A stretch of DNA of 64,000 bases from contig NZ_BMNG01000001.1 of NCBI RefSeq assembly GCF_014646335.1, positions 62,001-126,000 on the forward strand, in the 5' to 3' direction. Below, in pieces: positions 23,518-33,919 of the stretch; position 1 is the first letter of the stretch, and every line of letters starts with the position of its first letter. The stretch is from Streptomyces lasiicapitis (GTDB lineage: Bacteria > Actinomycetota > Actinomycetes > Streptomycetales > Streptomycetaceae). Made by a program: the position numbers and the translations under genes. The notes beneath the pieces are model-generated. The model did no database searches. It saw nothing but the letters and a program-made list of their open reading frames with translations, and was not told where the DNA came from.

Positions 23518-23576
23518 CGCTGGGCGCTGTGCCTTAGCCGGGTCCGGGGCGGGCCGCACCCCGCCCCTTCAGGGCG

Positions 23577-25177
23577 CTACACCTCCCGCGGCAGACGCAG
23601 GACGAAAACGGCGCCTCCCTCAAGGGCGTCGTCGACCGTGAGCGTTCCGCCGTGGCGCGCGGCCACGTCGCGGGCGATGGCGAGGCCGAGGCCCGCACCT
23701 CCCTCGTCACGGCTGCGCGCGTCGTCGAGCCGCACGAACCGCTCGAAGATCCGCTCCCGTTCCTCCGGCGGCACCCCGTCGCCGTCGTCGGCCACCTCCA
23801 GGACCGCCCACGCCCCGTCGGCGCGGGTGGTGACCGTGACCCGGGACCTGGTGTGCCGCTGCGCGTTGGTCACCAGGTTGCCGAGCACCCGCGCCAACTG
23901 ACCGCGGGAACCGGCCACTTCGGCGCCGTCCAGGCTCGTGGTGACGGCGACCCGGTCGCCCGGGCGCTGGGACAGTTCCTCACGGGCCAGGGCCGCGAGA
24001 TCCACGCGCCCCTGGCCCGGCTTCTCCCCGGCATCAAGACGGGCGAGCAGCAGCAGATCGGCGGCCAGCTCCTGGAGGCGCACGGTGTCCTGGACGGCAC
24101 CGGGCACATCCAGCAACTCCGGGTGCGCCTCGCCCACTTCGAGCTGAGTGCGCAGCGAGGCGATGGGGCTGCGCAGTTCGTGCGAGGCGTCGGCGACGAA
24201 GCGGCGCTGGCGCTCCACGGACGACTGCAGGGCGGCCAGGGTCTCGTTGGTGGTACGGGCCAGGCGCGCGATCTCGTCGTGCGTGTCCGGCTCGGGCACC
24301 CGGCGGGCCAGGTCCTCCGACGCGGTGATCGCGGCCATCTCGGCGCGGATCGCGTCGACGGGCCGCAGCGCGCGGCGCGTCACCAGCCAGGTGACGCCCG
24401 CGATCACCACGAGCAGCACCGGGAAGCCGATCAGCATCGCGGTCAACGCCGTGGTGACGGCGCTCTGTTCGGCGGTCAGCGGGGATCCCGCGTGGATGGT
24501 CAGCTCACCCTTCGACCCGGTGTCCACGCGCACGGTGGCGAAGCGGTAGTCCTGGGTCTCGCCGTCGACCCGCGCCGAGCCCTCGCCGGTGCGGGTCTTG
24601 TCGGAGATCTGGCCGGGTTCGAGCGAATCCGCGTCGCCGCCGGCGGCTTCCTCCGCCGCGTCCTCGGCGGCTTCCTTGCGGTCCTCGGCGGCTTCGCTCT
24701 CGCTGTCGTCGCTGTCTTCGGCGCTGTCGTCGTCGCTGTCGTCGGCGTCGTCGTCGGTTTCCGTGGGCTTCTGGGTGGGCTTCTGGGTGGGCTTCTGCGA
24801 GGGCTTCGAGCTGGGATTCGCCGAGGACTTCGAGCTGGGGCCGGGCTTTCGCGGTTCCGGATCGGGGTGTACGTCGCTCACTCCCGTGCCCGTCACCTTC
24901 TCCAGGTCCTCGCTGGCCGCGACCAGCTTGCCCTTGTCGTTCACGACCTGGACGGGGTTGTCCTCGCCTTCGGGAAGATCCAGCTCGGCGTACCGGCCGT
25001 CGACGGCGAGCTTCGCCGCCACCTTGCGGGCGGCCGACTCGGCCTGGGTGTCGGCCTGGTCGATCAGGCTCGCGCGCAGCGAGAGCAGCACGGCGGCGCC
25101 CGCGGCGACGAGCGCGAGCGCCACCACGAGGGTCGCGCCGACCGTGGCGCGGGCCCGTACCGAGCCGAACAGACGCT

Positions 25178-25181
<4 letters not shown>
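23577..25181 (-). CDS. Sensor histidine kinase with acidic extracytoplasmic insert
   Basis: A 534-residue HisKA kinase. Membrane segments at about 13-36 and 243-267 enclose a sensor region of about 205 residues. That region contains a low-complexity insert at about 107-190: Lys/Pro/Ser/Thr repeats (KPTQKPTQKPT) followed by a run of about 45 mostly Asp/Glu/Ser/Ala residues. After HAMP come His334 in ADASHELRSPI, the N box LVTNAQRH, DDGDGVP, FERFVRLDDARSRDEGG and AGLGLAIA. The acidic run could bind divalent cations. Its start overlaps the regulator stop (ATGA). The divergent gene encodes a PepSY protein. Confidence 0.92.
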
Positions 25182-25864
<683 letters not shown>

Positions 25865-25887
25865 GCGCCCAGGATGCCGGAGCGAAC

Positions 25888-25925
25888 CTGAAGAGTTCTT
25901 CAGGCTCCTTCAGGAGGGCTTCAGG
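25888..25925. promoter_or_regulatory. Triple TTCAGG direct repeat, likely response-regulator binding sites
   Basis: TTCAGG at 25899-25904, 25909-25914 and 25920-25925 (steps of 10 and 11 bp), with the inverted CCTGAA at 25887-25892 completing a palindrome with the first copy. One-turn spacing is typical of PhoB/OmpR-family sites. The region lies between the response regulator (-) and the PepSY gene (+). Confidence 0.6.
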
Positions 25926-25999
25926 AACGTTCGGGCAACTTGGTTCTCGTCGGAACGGACGGCCCCGCAACCGGGGCCAACCACTCGGGAGGAACCCTC

Positions 26000-26725
26000 A
26001 TGAAGCGCAACATCGTCATCGCCACCATCGCCGCCGCGGCGCTCGTCTCCGGCGGGACGGCGACGGCCTTCGCACTGGGCGGCGACGACGAGCCGTCCGC
26101 GGCGGGCAAGTCCAGCGTGCAGGTCAAGGACGACGACGGCCGCACGTTCGACGACCGGGACGACGCGTACGACGACGACCGGGACGACCAGGACGACCGG
26201 AACGACGCCCGCGAGGACGCCCGTGAAGACGCCCGCGAGGCGCGTGGCGACAAGGCGGAGAACGCCGCCGAGGCCAAGGGCGCCAAGGTGAGCGCCGCCG
26301 AGGCCATCGCCGCCGCGCTGAAGGCCACGCCGGGTGCCGCCGTCTCCGCCGACCTCGACGACGACAACGGCGGCCTGGTCTGGGACGTCGACGTCGTGGG
26401 CAAGGACGGGCGGACCTGGCACAGCGTCCAGATCGACCCGGGCACGGGCAAGGTGCTCGGCTCGCACGTCGAGCGGGACCACGACGCGGACGACGCCGCT
26501 GAGGACGCGCGGGTCGCGGCCGCCGTGAAGGGTGCGTCCGTGTCCGCCGGTGAGGCGGCCAAGGCTGCCGGCGGCAAGGGTGCGGTGACCTCCGTGGACG
26601 TCGACGACGACGCTGCCCGGGTGGGCTCCTGGGACGTCGAGACCACGTCGGCCGACGGCACCGAGTCCCACTGGAACGTCGACCTGAACACCGGCAAGGT
26701 CACCGTCGACCGCACGGACGACTGA
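26000..26725 (+). CDS. Secreted PepSY domain protein
   Basis: A 241-residue exported protein with a signal peptide at about 1-27 (KRNIVIATIAAAALVSGGTATAFAL). A highly charged Asp/Arg-rich stretch (about 40-90) is followed by two PepSY domains (SAAEAIAAALKATPGAAVSADLD and the later VSAGEAAKAA... VTSVDVDD). PepSY domains are thought to inhibit extracellular peptidases or sense envelope state. Start: ATG at 26000 with GGGAGGAA. Divergent from the two-component pair, whose kinase insert is also acidic; control by that system is inferred from the shared repeats. Confidence 0.88.
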   Translation: MKRNIVIATIAAAALVSGGTATAFALGGDDEPSAAGKSSVQVKDDDGRTFDDRDDAYDDDRDDQDDRNDAREDAREDAREARGDKAENAAEAKGAKVSAAEAIAAALKATPGAAVSADLDDDNGGLVWDVDVVGKDGRTWHSVQIDPGTGKVLGSHVERDHDADDAAEDARVAAAVKGASVSAGEAAKAAGGKGAVTSVDVDDDAARVGSWDVETTSADGTESHWNVDLNTGKVTVDRTDD

Positions 26726-26757
26726 CCTCTCCTCGCCTGATCCCCACCCCTGAGCCA

Positions 26758-26788
26758 GCCCCCGCCACAGCCCCCCGGTGGCGGGGGC
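26758..26788. terminator. Hairpin between PepSY and meaB
   Basis: GCCCCCGCCAC (26758-26768) pairs perfectly with GTGGCGGGGGC (26778-26788). It lies between convergent genes and can serve both. Confidence 0.78.
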
Positions 26789-26829
26789 TACCCCTGCCGC
26801 CAGCGGTAGCGGACACGGAACCGGCGCGG

Positions 26830-27786
26830 CTACGCCGACGTAAGTCCCTCCACCAACGAGTCCGCCGCCGCGTACGGATCCAGCTCCCCCGCCACGATCC
26901 GCTCCGCCAGCGCGCCGAGCCGCACGTCCCCGTGCAGGTCCGCGATCCGTTCGCGCAGCGCGGTGACCGCGATGGACTCGACCTCGCCGGCCGCGCGGGC
27001 GATGCGGCGCGAGGCGAGGACGCCGTGTTCCTCCATCCAGGCCCGGTGCTTCTCCAGGGCCTCGACGAGTTCGTCGATGCCCTCGCCGCGTGCGGCGACG
27101 GTCTTGACGATGGGGGGCCGCCAGTCCCCGGGCGACCGGGACTCCCCGAGCCCCAGCATGTGGTTGAGCTCGCGGGCGGTCGCGTCGGCGCCGTCCCGGT
27201 CGGCCTTGTTGACGACGTACACATCGCCGATCTCGAGGATGCCGGCCTTCGCGGCCTGGATGCCGTCGCCCATTCCGGGCGCGAGCAGCACCACCGAGGT
27301 GTCGGCCTGCGAGGCGATCTCCACCTCGGACTGGCCGACGCCCACGGTCTCCACGATGATCACGTCGCAGCCGGCCGCGTCCAGGACGCGGATGGCCTGG
27401 GGCGCGGCCCAGGCGAGCCCGCCGAGATGCCCGCGGGTCGCCATGGAGCGGATGTAGACGCCGGGGTCGGACGCGTGGTCCGACATCCGGACGCGGTCGC
27501 CGAGCAGCGCGCCGCCGGAGAACGGCGAGGACGGGTCGACGGCGAGCACGCCGACCCGCTTCCCGGCCCGCCGGTACGCGCTCACCAGCGCGGACGTCGA
27601 CGTGGACTTGCCGACACCCGGCGAACCCGTGAGCCCGACGACGTACGCGTGCCCGGCCAGCGGAGCCAGCGCCGCCATCACCTCGCGGAGCTGCGGCGAC
27701 GCCCCCTCGACGAGGGAGATCAGCCGGGCGACGGCGCGCGGCCTGCCCTCGCGGGCCTGCTCGACCAGGGAGGGGACGTCCTGCAT
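26830..27786 (-). CDS. meaB: MeaB-type GTPase, mutase chaperone
   Basis: A 318-residue G3E-type P-loop GTPase that protects B12-dependent acyl-CoA mutases and gates delivery of adenosylcobalamin. Walker A GSPGVGKST at 54-62, the metal-binding region ETVGVGQSE, and the base-recognition NKAD are all present. A C-terminal dimerisation arm follows. It is downstream of the acetyl-CoA acetyltransferase gene on the same strand (66 bp). The closest mutase subunit in the window is IcmA, 19 kb away; mutAB are not here. Confidence 0.93.
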   Translation of the reverse strand: MQDVPSLVEQAREGRPRAVARLISLVEGASPQLREVMAALAPLAGHAYVVGLTGSPGVGKSTSTSALVSAYRRAGKRVGVLAVDPSSPFSGGALLGDRVRMSDHASDPGVYIRSMATRGHLGGLAWAAPQAIRVLDAAGCDVIIVETVGVGQSEVEIASQADTSVVLLAPGMGDGIQAAKAGILEIGDVYVVNKADRDGADATARELNHMLGLGESRSPGDWRPPIVKTVAARGEGIDELVEALEKHRAWMEEHGVLASRRIARAAGEVESIAVTALRERIADLHGDVRLGALAERIVAGELDPYAAADSLVEGLTSA

Positions 27787-27852
27787 TGCGGCTCCGTTCC
27801 GTACGTACGTATACGTCTGCGAGAAGGCGTCAGCGGTACCGGAAGACCGGTG

Positions 27853-29055
27853 TCAGCCCTTCGACACCTTCAGGATGAGCGCGTCACCCTGGCCACCGCC
27901 GCCGCACAGCGCCGCCGCGCCCACACCGCCGCCGCGCCGCTTCAGTTCCAGGGCCAGGTGCAGCACGAGGCGGGCGCCGGACATGCCGATCGGGTGCCCC
28001 AGGGCGATGGCGCCGCCGTTGACGTTCACCTTTTCCGTGGACACCCCGAGGTCCTTCATTGACTGGACCGCGACGGCGGCGAAGGCCTCGTTGATCTCGA
28101 TGAGGTCGAGGTCCTCGACGGTCAGGCCCTCCTTCTTCAGGGCGTGCTGGATCGCGTTCGACGGCTGCGACTGGAGCGAGTTGTCGGGGCCCGCGACGTT
28201 GCCGTGGGCGCCGATCTCGGCGATCCAGGCGAGGCCGAGCTCCTCGGCCTTGGCCTTGCTCATGACGACCACGGCGGCGGCGCCGTCGGAGATCTGCGAG
28301 GCCGTGCCCGCGGTGATGGTGCCGTCCTTGGCGAAGGCGGGGCGCAGCTTGCCGAGGGACTCGGCGGTCGTCTCGGCGCGGATGCCCTCGTCGCGGGAGA
28401 CGAGCACCGGGTCGCCCTTGCGCTGCGGGACCTCGACGGGGGTGATCTCGGCGTCGAAGGTGCCGTTCTTCTGGGCGGCGGCGGCGCGCTGGTGGGACAG
28501 GGCGCCGATCTCGTCCTGCTCGGGGCGGGCGATGCCGAGGCGGGTGTTGTGCTTCTCCGTGGACTCGCCCATGGCGATGTTCTCGAAGGGGTCGGTGAGG
28601 CCGTCGTGGGCCATCGCGTCGAGCATCTCGATCGCACCGTACTTGTAGCCCTCGCGGGACTTGGGGAGCAGGTGCGGGGCGTTGGTCATGGACTCCTGGC
28701 CGCCGGCGACCACGATGTCGAACTCGCCGGCGCGGATGAGCTGGTCGGCGAGCGCGATCGCGTCGAGGCCGGAGAGGCACACCTTGTTGACGGTGAGCGC
28801 GGGCACGCTCATCGGGATGCCCGCCTTGACGGCGGCCTGGCGCGCCGGGATCTGCCCCGCCCCGGCCTGAAGCACCTGCCCCATGATCACGTACTGCACC
28901 TGGTCGCCGCCGATGCCGGCCCGGTCGAGCGCGGCCTTGATCGCGAAGCCGCCGAGGTCCGCGCCGGAGAAGGACTTGAGCGAGCCGAGCAGACGCCCCA
29001 TGGGCGTGCGCGCGCCCGCGACGATCACTGAGGTGGTTCCGGTCGTTCCAGACAT
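27853..29055 (-). CDS. Acetyl-CoA C-acetyltransferase (thiolase)
   Basis: A 400-residue thiolase that condenses or cleaves acetoacetyl-CoA. The nucleophile is Cys93 in NKVCLSG. The second set of active-site residues is in [23 protein letters not shown] (His) and CGGGGQGDA (Cys). Length and motifs are those of degradative or biosynthetic thiolase II. Divergent from mce and upstream of meaB. An inverted repeat 35-54 bp before the start is a candidate operator sharing a half-site with the icmA palindrome. Confidence 0.94.
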   Translation of the reverse strand: MSGTTGTTSVIVAGARTPMGRLLGSLKSFSGADLGGFAIKAALDRAGIGGDQVQYVIMGQVLQAGAGQIPARQAAVKAGIPMSVPALTVNKVCLSGLDAIALADQLIRAGEFDIVVAGGQESMTNAPHLLPKSREGYKYGAIEMLDAMAHDGLTDPFENIAMGESTEKHNTRLGIARPEQDEIGALSHQRAAAAQKNGTFDAEITPVEVPQRKGDPVLVSRDEGIRAETTAESLGKLRPAFAKDGTITAGTASQISDGAAAVVVMSKAKAEELGLAWIAEIGAHGNVAGPDNSLQSQPSNAIQHALKKEGLTVEDLDLIEINEAFAAVAVQSMKDLGVSTEKVNVNGGAIALGHPIGMSGARLVLHLALELKRRGGGVGAAALCGGGGQGDALILKVSKG

Positions 29056-29089
29056 GTGGCACGGCCCCTTCCAGCTGGGAAGCTGAGGA

Positions 29090-29121
29090 GAGTGAACGAG
29101 GGTTTACTCGAATGTACTGAG
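29090..29121. promoter_or_regulatory. Inverted repeat in the thiolase/mce divergent region
   Basis: GAGTGAAC (29090-29097) and GTTTACTC (29102-29109) pair at 7 of 8 positions around GAGG. The right half continues as TTTACTCGAATGTACTGAG (29103-29121), which matches the icmA palindrome at about 13 of 19 positions starting TTTACT. A shared regulator for short-chain acyl-CoA genes is possible. Confidence 0.4.
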
Positions 29122-29202
29122 CGGTACGGCGCCCGTCACCGGGCAGCCGGTGTGATCGCGCGCACGTTGCGTAATCACGGTCGGGGGCGCTGCACTTGAG
29201 GC

Positions 29203-29643
29203 ATGCTGACGCGAATCGATCACATCGGGATCGCCTGCCGAAACCTCGACGAGACCGTCGAGTTCTATCGTGCTACGTACGGCTTCGAGGTGTTCCACAC
29301 CGAGGTCAACGAGGAACAGGGCGTGCGCGAGGCCATGCTGAAGATCAACGAGACGTCCGACGGCGGCGCCTCCTATCTCCAGCTCCTCGAGCCCACCCGG
29401 GAGGACTCCGCCGTAGGAAAGTGGCTGGCCAAGAACGGTGAGGGCGTGCACCACATCGCCTTCGGCACAGCCGATGTCGACGGTGACGCCGCGGCCATCA
29501 AGGACAAGGGTGTGCGGGTGCTCTACGACCAGCCGCGCATCGGGTCCATGGGGTCGCGGATCACCTTCCTGCACCCCAAGGACTGTCACGGAGTCCTCAC
29601 CGAACTCGTCACTTCCGCGCCCGCCGAACAGCCGGAGCACTGA
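29203..29643 (+). CDS. mce: Methylmalonyl-CoA epimerase
   Basis: A 146-residue vicinal-oxygen-chelate enzyme that interconverts (R)- and (S)-methylmalonyl-CoA. Probable metal ligands are His7, Gln60, His84 and Glu134, with Glu43 as a likely general base, in the canonical spacing. Divergent from the thiolase. Together with MeaB it marks a propionyl/methylmalonyl-CoA pathway, which supplies polyketide extender units in Streptomyces. Confidence 0.93.
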   Translation: MLTRIDHIGIACRNLDETVEFYRATYGFEVFHTEVNEEQGVREAMLKINETSDGGASYLQLLEPTREDSAVGKWLAKNGEGVHHIAFGTADVDGDAAAIKDKGVRVLYDQPRIGSMGSRITFLHPKDCHGVLTELVTSAPAEQPEH

Positions 29644-29851
29644 CCCCCACATATCCGGGCCGGTAGGGTTGGGGGCGGCCGTCCGAACCTTGGGCGGTCG
29701 CTTGCCGGGGTCCGGGTTTCGGGGGACGGGCATCGGGGCAGCAGCCCGAGCTCCGCTGTTGATCTGACACCATTCCCCGGGGGCTCCGTTCGGCGGATGG
29801 ACGGGGCTCGTAACGTCAGGGATGCGACCAGGGGACGGATGGGACCGCGCA

Positions 29852-32800
29852 GTGCGGGGCTACGAGAGCCAGGACAGCCGGCGACCGGCTGAGGCCGACC
29901 ATCTCTCACGGTTCGAAGCCGAGATGGACCGGCTGAAGACCGAGCGGGAGAAGGCCGTCCAGCACGCCGAGGACCTCGGCTACCAGGTGGAGGTGTTGCG
30001 CGCCAAGCTGCACGAGGCGCGCCGCAACCTCGCGAACCGCCCTGCCTACGACAGCGCGGACATCGGCTATCAGGCCGAGCAGTTGCTGCGCAACGCGCAG
30101 ATCCAGGCCGAGCAGCTGCGCGCGGACGCCGAGCGCGAGCTGCGCGACGCCCGCGCGCAGACCCAGCGCATCCTCCAGGAGCACGCCGAGCAGCAGGCCC
30201 GCCTGCAGTCCGAGCTGCACTCCGAGGCCGTGTCCCGGCGCCAGCAGCTCGACCAGGAGCTGAGCGAGCGCCGCCAGACCGTCGAGTCGCACGTCAACGA
30301 GAACGTGGCGTGGGCCGAGCAGTTGCGCGCCCGCACCGAGCAGCAGGCCCGCCGCCTCCTCGACGAGTCGCGCGCCGAGGCCGACCAGGCCCTGGCCGCC
30401 GCCCGCGCCGAGGCCGAGCGCGTCGCCGAGCAGGCCCGCCAGCGCCTGACGTCGGACGCCGAGAGCGCCCGTGCGGAAGCCGAAGCGATCCTGCGCCGGG
30501 CCCGCACCGACGCCGAGCGCCTGCTCAACGCCGCCTCCACGCAGGCCCAGGAGGCCACCGACCACGCCGAGGCGCTGCGCTCGTCCACGGCGACCGAGTC
30601 CGACCAGGCCCGCCGCCAGGCCACGGAACTGAGCCGCGGCGCCGAGCAGCGCATGGCGGAGGCCGAGACCGCGCTGCGCGAGGCGCGCACGGAGGCGGAC
30701 AAGGTCGTCGCCGAGGCCAAGGAGGCCGCGGCCAAGCAGCTCGCGTCCGCGGAGGCCGCGGGCGAGCAGCGCACCCGTACGGCCAAGGAGCAGGTCGCCC
30801 GGCTCGTCGGCGAGGCCACCAAGGAGGCCGAGGCGGCGAAGGAGGCGGCCGAACAGAAGGTCGCCGACGCCCGCGCCGAGGCCGAGAAGCTGATCGCGGA
30901 CGCCGCCGAGAAGGCCCGCTCGATCACCGCCGAGGAGACCGCCTCGGAGATCGCGAAGGCCGCCCGGACCGCCGAGGATGTCCTGGACAAGGCGTCCGAG
31001 GAGGCGAAGGCGACCACGCGCGCCGCCGCCGAGGAGGCCGAGCGGGTCCGCGCGGAGGCGGAGTCCGAGGCCGACCGGCTGCGCAGCGAGGCGCACGACA
31101 TCGCCGAGCAGCTCAAGGGCGCGGCGAAGGACGACACCAAGGAGTACCGCGCCAAGACGGTCGAGCTGCAGGAGGAGGCGCGCCGGCTGCGCGGCGAGGC
31201 CGAGCAGCTGCGTGCCGAGGCGGTCGCCGAGGGCGAGAAGATCCGCGGCGAGGCCCGCCGCGAGGCGGTCCAGCAGATCGAGGAGGCGGCGCGCTCCGCC
31301 GAGGAGCTGCTCGGCAAGGCGAAGGCCGACGCCGAGGAGGCCCGGCAGTCCGCGACCTCCGAGGCCGAGCGGGTCCGTACGGAGGCCGTCGAGCGGGCCA
31401 CTTCCCTGCGCAAGCAGGCCGAGGAGACCCTGGAGCGCACCCGCGCGGAGGCCGAGCGGCACCGCACGGAGGCCACCGAGCAGGCCGAGACGGTCAAGTC
31501 CGACGCGGAGAGTGCCGCGCAGGCGCTGCGCGAGGAGACCGAGCGTGCCGTCGCGGCCCGCAGGGCCGAGGCCGACACCGAGCTGACCCGGCTGCACACG
31601 GAGGCCGAGGAGCGTCTGGCCTCCGCCGAGCAGGCGCTGACCGACGCGCGCGAGGAGGCCGAGCGGCTTCGCCGCGAGGCCGCCGAGGAGACGGAGCGCC
31701 TTCGTACGGAGGCCGCCGAGCGGATCCGTACGCTCCAGTCGCAGGCGGAGACGGAGGCCGAGCGCCTTCGCAACGAGGCGGCGGCGGACGCCTCGCAGTC
31801 GCGCGCCGAGGGCGAGGCCGTCGCGGTGCGGCTGCGCTCGGACGCCGCGGCCGAGGCGGAGCGGCTGAAGACCGAGGCGCAGGAGTCCGCGGACCGGGTG
31901 CGCGCGGAGGCCGCCGCGGCCGCCGAGCGCGTCGCCACGGAGGCCGCCGAGGCCCTGTCGGCCGCGCAGGAGGAGGCCGTACGCCGCCGCCGCGAGGCCG
32001 AGGAGACCCTGGGCGCGGCGCGCACGGAGGCCGACCAGGAGCGGGAGCGGGCCCGCGAGCAGAGCGAGGAACTGCTCGCCTCGGCGCGCAAGCGCGTGGA
32101 GGAGGCCCAGGCCGAGGCAGTCCGCCTGGTCGAGGAGGCCGAGGCTCGGGCCACCGAGATGGTCTCGTCGGCCGAGCAGAAGGCCCAGTCGGTACGGGAC
32201 TCGGTGTCCGGTCTGCAGGAGCAGGCGCAGGAGGAGATCTCGGGCCTGCGGTCGGCGGCCGAGCACGCCGCGGAGCGCACCCGGCAGGAGGCGCAGGAGG
32301 AGGCGGACCGCGTCCGCGCCGACGCGTACGCCGAGCGGGAGCGGGCGAGCGAGGACGCGAGCCGCACCCGCAGCGAGGCCGCGCAGGAGGCGGAGGCCGC
32401 CAAGTCCCTTGCGGAGCGCACGGTCGCGGACGCGATCACGGAGTCCGAGCGGCTGCGTGCGGACGCGTCCGAGCACGCCCAGCGGGTGCGCACAGAGGCG
32501 TCGGACACCATCGCGACGGCCGAGCAGGACGCCGCGCGCACCCGCGCCGACGCCCGCGAGGACGCCAACCGCATCCGCAACGACGCGGCGGCCCAGGCCG
32601 ACACCCTGATCGGCGAGGCCCGCAGCGAGGCCGAGCGGCTCACCACAGAGACGATCACCGAGTCCGACCGGCTCAAGACCGACACGGCCGCCGAGGCCGA
32701 GCGCCTTCGCGCCGAGTCGGTCGCGAAGGCCGAGAAGCTGATCTCGGACGCGACGGGCGACGCCGAACGGCTGCGCGCGGAGGCCGCGGAGAACGTGGGC

Positions 32801-33736
32801 TCGGCGCAGCAGCACGCCGAGCGCATCCGCGCCGAGTCCGCGCGCGTCAAGGAGGAGGCGGACGCCGAGGCGGAGCGGGTCGGGGCGCAGGCGCGCGAGG
32901 AGGCCGAGCGCACCCTCGACGAGGCCCGCCAGGCCGCCAACAAGCGCCGCTCGGAGGCCGCGGAGCAGGTCGACACGCTCATCACGGAGGCCGCGTCCGA
33001 GGCGGAGAAGCTCACCACGGACGCCCAGGAGAAGGCGCTCAAGGCGACGACGGACGCGGAGGCGCAGGCCGACACGATGGTCGGCGCGGCCCGCAAGGAG
33101 GCCGAGCGCCTGGTCTCGGAGGCCACCGTCGAGGGCAACTCGCTGGTGGAGAAGGCGCGTACGGACGCGGACGAGCTGCTCGTCGGCGCGCGCCGGGACG
33201 CCACGGCGATAAGGGAGCGCTCCGAGGAGCACCGCGATCGGATCACCACCGAGATCGAGGAGCTGCACGAGCGGGCCCGGCGTGAGTCGGCGGAGGCGAT
33301 GAAGACCGCGGGCGAGCGCTGTGACGCTTTGGTGAAGGCTGCCGAGGAGCAGTTGGCCGAGGCCCAGGCGAAGGCCAAGGAGCTGGTCTCGGACGCCAAT
33401 TCGGAGGCGAGCTCGGTGCGCATCTCCGCCGTGAAGAAGGCCGAGGGCCTCCTCAAGGAGGCCGAGACGAAGAAGGCCGCGCTGGTGGGCGAGGCCGAGC
33501 GGATCCGCAGCGAGGCTCAGGCCGAGGCCGAGCGCGTGGTTGACGAGGGCAAGCGCGAGCTGGAGGTTCTCGTCCGGCGCCGCGCGGACATCAATGCGGA
33601 GATTTCCCGTGTCCAGGACGTGCTCGAGGCGTTGGAATCCTTTGAAGCCCCGCAGAGCGGTGGCAAGGACGGCGGCGTCAAGGCGGGGGCAGCGGCCGGC
33701 GCGACCCGTTCGGGTGGCAAGCCGTCAGAAGGCTAG
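29852..33736 (+). CDS. scy: Scy, giant coiled-coil polarity organiser
   Basis: About 1,294 residues from the GTG at 29852 (VRGYESQD); an in-frame ATG at 29822 would add 10. A short N-terminal segment (SRFEAEMDRLKTEREKAVQHAEDLGYQVEVL) precedes more than 1,100 residues of almost uninterrupted coiled coil rich in Ala, Glu, Arg. The coiled coil is built from repeated units of the type AEAERLRxEAxxxA, consistent with the 51-residue hendecad-based repeat described for Scy and FilP. The tail is Gly/Ala/Lys-rich. Scy gathers DivIVA and other proteins at hyphal tips and controls where new tips form. filP follows 183 bp later. Because the codons are so periodic, very long open frames exist on the other strand and are not genes. 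Confidence 0.94.
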   Translation: MRGYESQDSRRPAEADHLSRFEAEMDRLKTEREKAVQHAEDLGYQVEVLRAKLHEARRNLANRPAYDSADIGYQAEQLLRNAQIQAEQLRADAERELRDARAQTQRILQEHAEQQARLQSELHSEAVSRRQQLDQELSERRQTVESHVNENVAWAEQLRARTEQQARRLLDESRAEADQALAAARAEAERVAEQARQRLTSDAESARAEAEAILRRARTDAERLLNAASTQAQEATDHAEALRSSTATESDQARRQATELSRGAEQRMAEAETALREARTEADKVVAEAKEAAAKQLASAEAAGEQRTRTAKEQVARLVGEATKEAEAAKEAAEQKVADARAEAEKLIADAAEKARSITAEETASEIAKAARTAEDVLDKASEEAKATTRAAAEEAERVRAEAESEADRLRSEAHDIAEQLKGAAKDDTKEYRAKTVELQEEARRLRGEAEQLRAEAVAEGEKIRGEARREAVQQIEEAARSAEELLGKAKADAEEARQSATSEAERVRTEAVERATSLRKQAEETLERTRAEAERHRTEATEQAETVKSDAESAAQALREETERAVAARRAEADTELTRLHTEAEERLASAEQALTDAREEAERLRREAAEETERLRTEAAERIRTLQSQAETEAERLRNEAAADASQSRAEGEAVAVRLRSDAAAEAERLKTEAQESADRVRAEAAAAAERVATEAAEALSAAQEEAVRRRREAEETLGAARTEADQERERAREQSEELLASARKRVEEAQAEAVRLVEEAEARATEMVSSAEQKAQSVRDSVSGLQEQAQEEISGLRSAAEHAAERTRQEAQEEADRVRADAYAERERASEDASRTRSEAAQEAEAAKSLAERTVADAITESERLRADASEHAQRVRTEASDTIATAEQDAARTRADAREDANRIRNDAAAQADTLIGEARSEAERLTTETITESDRLKTDTAAEAERLRAESVAKAEKLISDATGDAERLRAEAAENVGSAQQHAERIRAESARVKEEADAEAERVGAQAREEAERTLDEARQAANKRRSEAAEQVDTLITEAASEAEKLTTDAQEKALKATTDAEAQADTMVGAARKEAERLVSEATVEGNSLVEKARTDADELLVGARRDATAIRERSEEHRDRITTEIEELHERARRESAEAMKTAGERCDALVKAAEEQLAEAQAKAKELVSDANSEASSVRISAVKKAEGLLKEAETKKAALVGEAERIRSEAQAEAERVVDEGKRELEVLVRRRADINAEISRVQDVLEALESFEAPQSGGKDGGVKAGAAAGATRSGGKPSEG

Positions 33737-33850
33737 TCACAGGGCCGGTTCCGTGCTCAGCAGGGACCTTCGGCACTGTCGCTGGCAAGCAGTCTGCCGG
33801 TTAGCCACTCAAAAGGGGTGTCATTCTCCAGATCAAACGGGCATACGCTC

Positions 33851-33878
33851 GATGACACGCCGCAACGCCCCCTAGGAT
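33851..33878 (+). promoter_or_regulatory. Candidate filP promoter
   Basis: TAGGAT at 33873-33878 fits the -10 consensus. GATGAC at 33851-33856 is a weak -35, 16 bp upstream. This gives a leader of about 35 nt before the filP ATG at 33920. The 183-bp scy-filP space holds no other gene. Confidence 0.4.
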
Positions 33879-33919
33879 TCCCTCTATCACCTCACCCGGT
33901 CTCATTCGACAGGAACCCC

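Noticed and set aside
24750..24830. CRISPR-like short repeats
   Set aside because: They are in-frame KPTQ codons within the kinase gene, without spacers.
27800..27817. Run of GTAC repeats (CGTACGTACGTATACG) between thiolase and meaB
   Set aside because: A simple sequence stretch without symmetry matched to a promoter or a second copy in the window.
29906..33456. Very long open frames (about 990-1130 codons) overlapping scy, two on the minus strand and one in another plus frame
   Set aside because: They mirror the Ala/Glu/Arg coiled-coil codon pattern and high GC of scy, show no family features, and would be fully antisense or overlapping.
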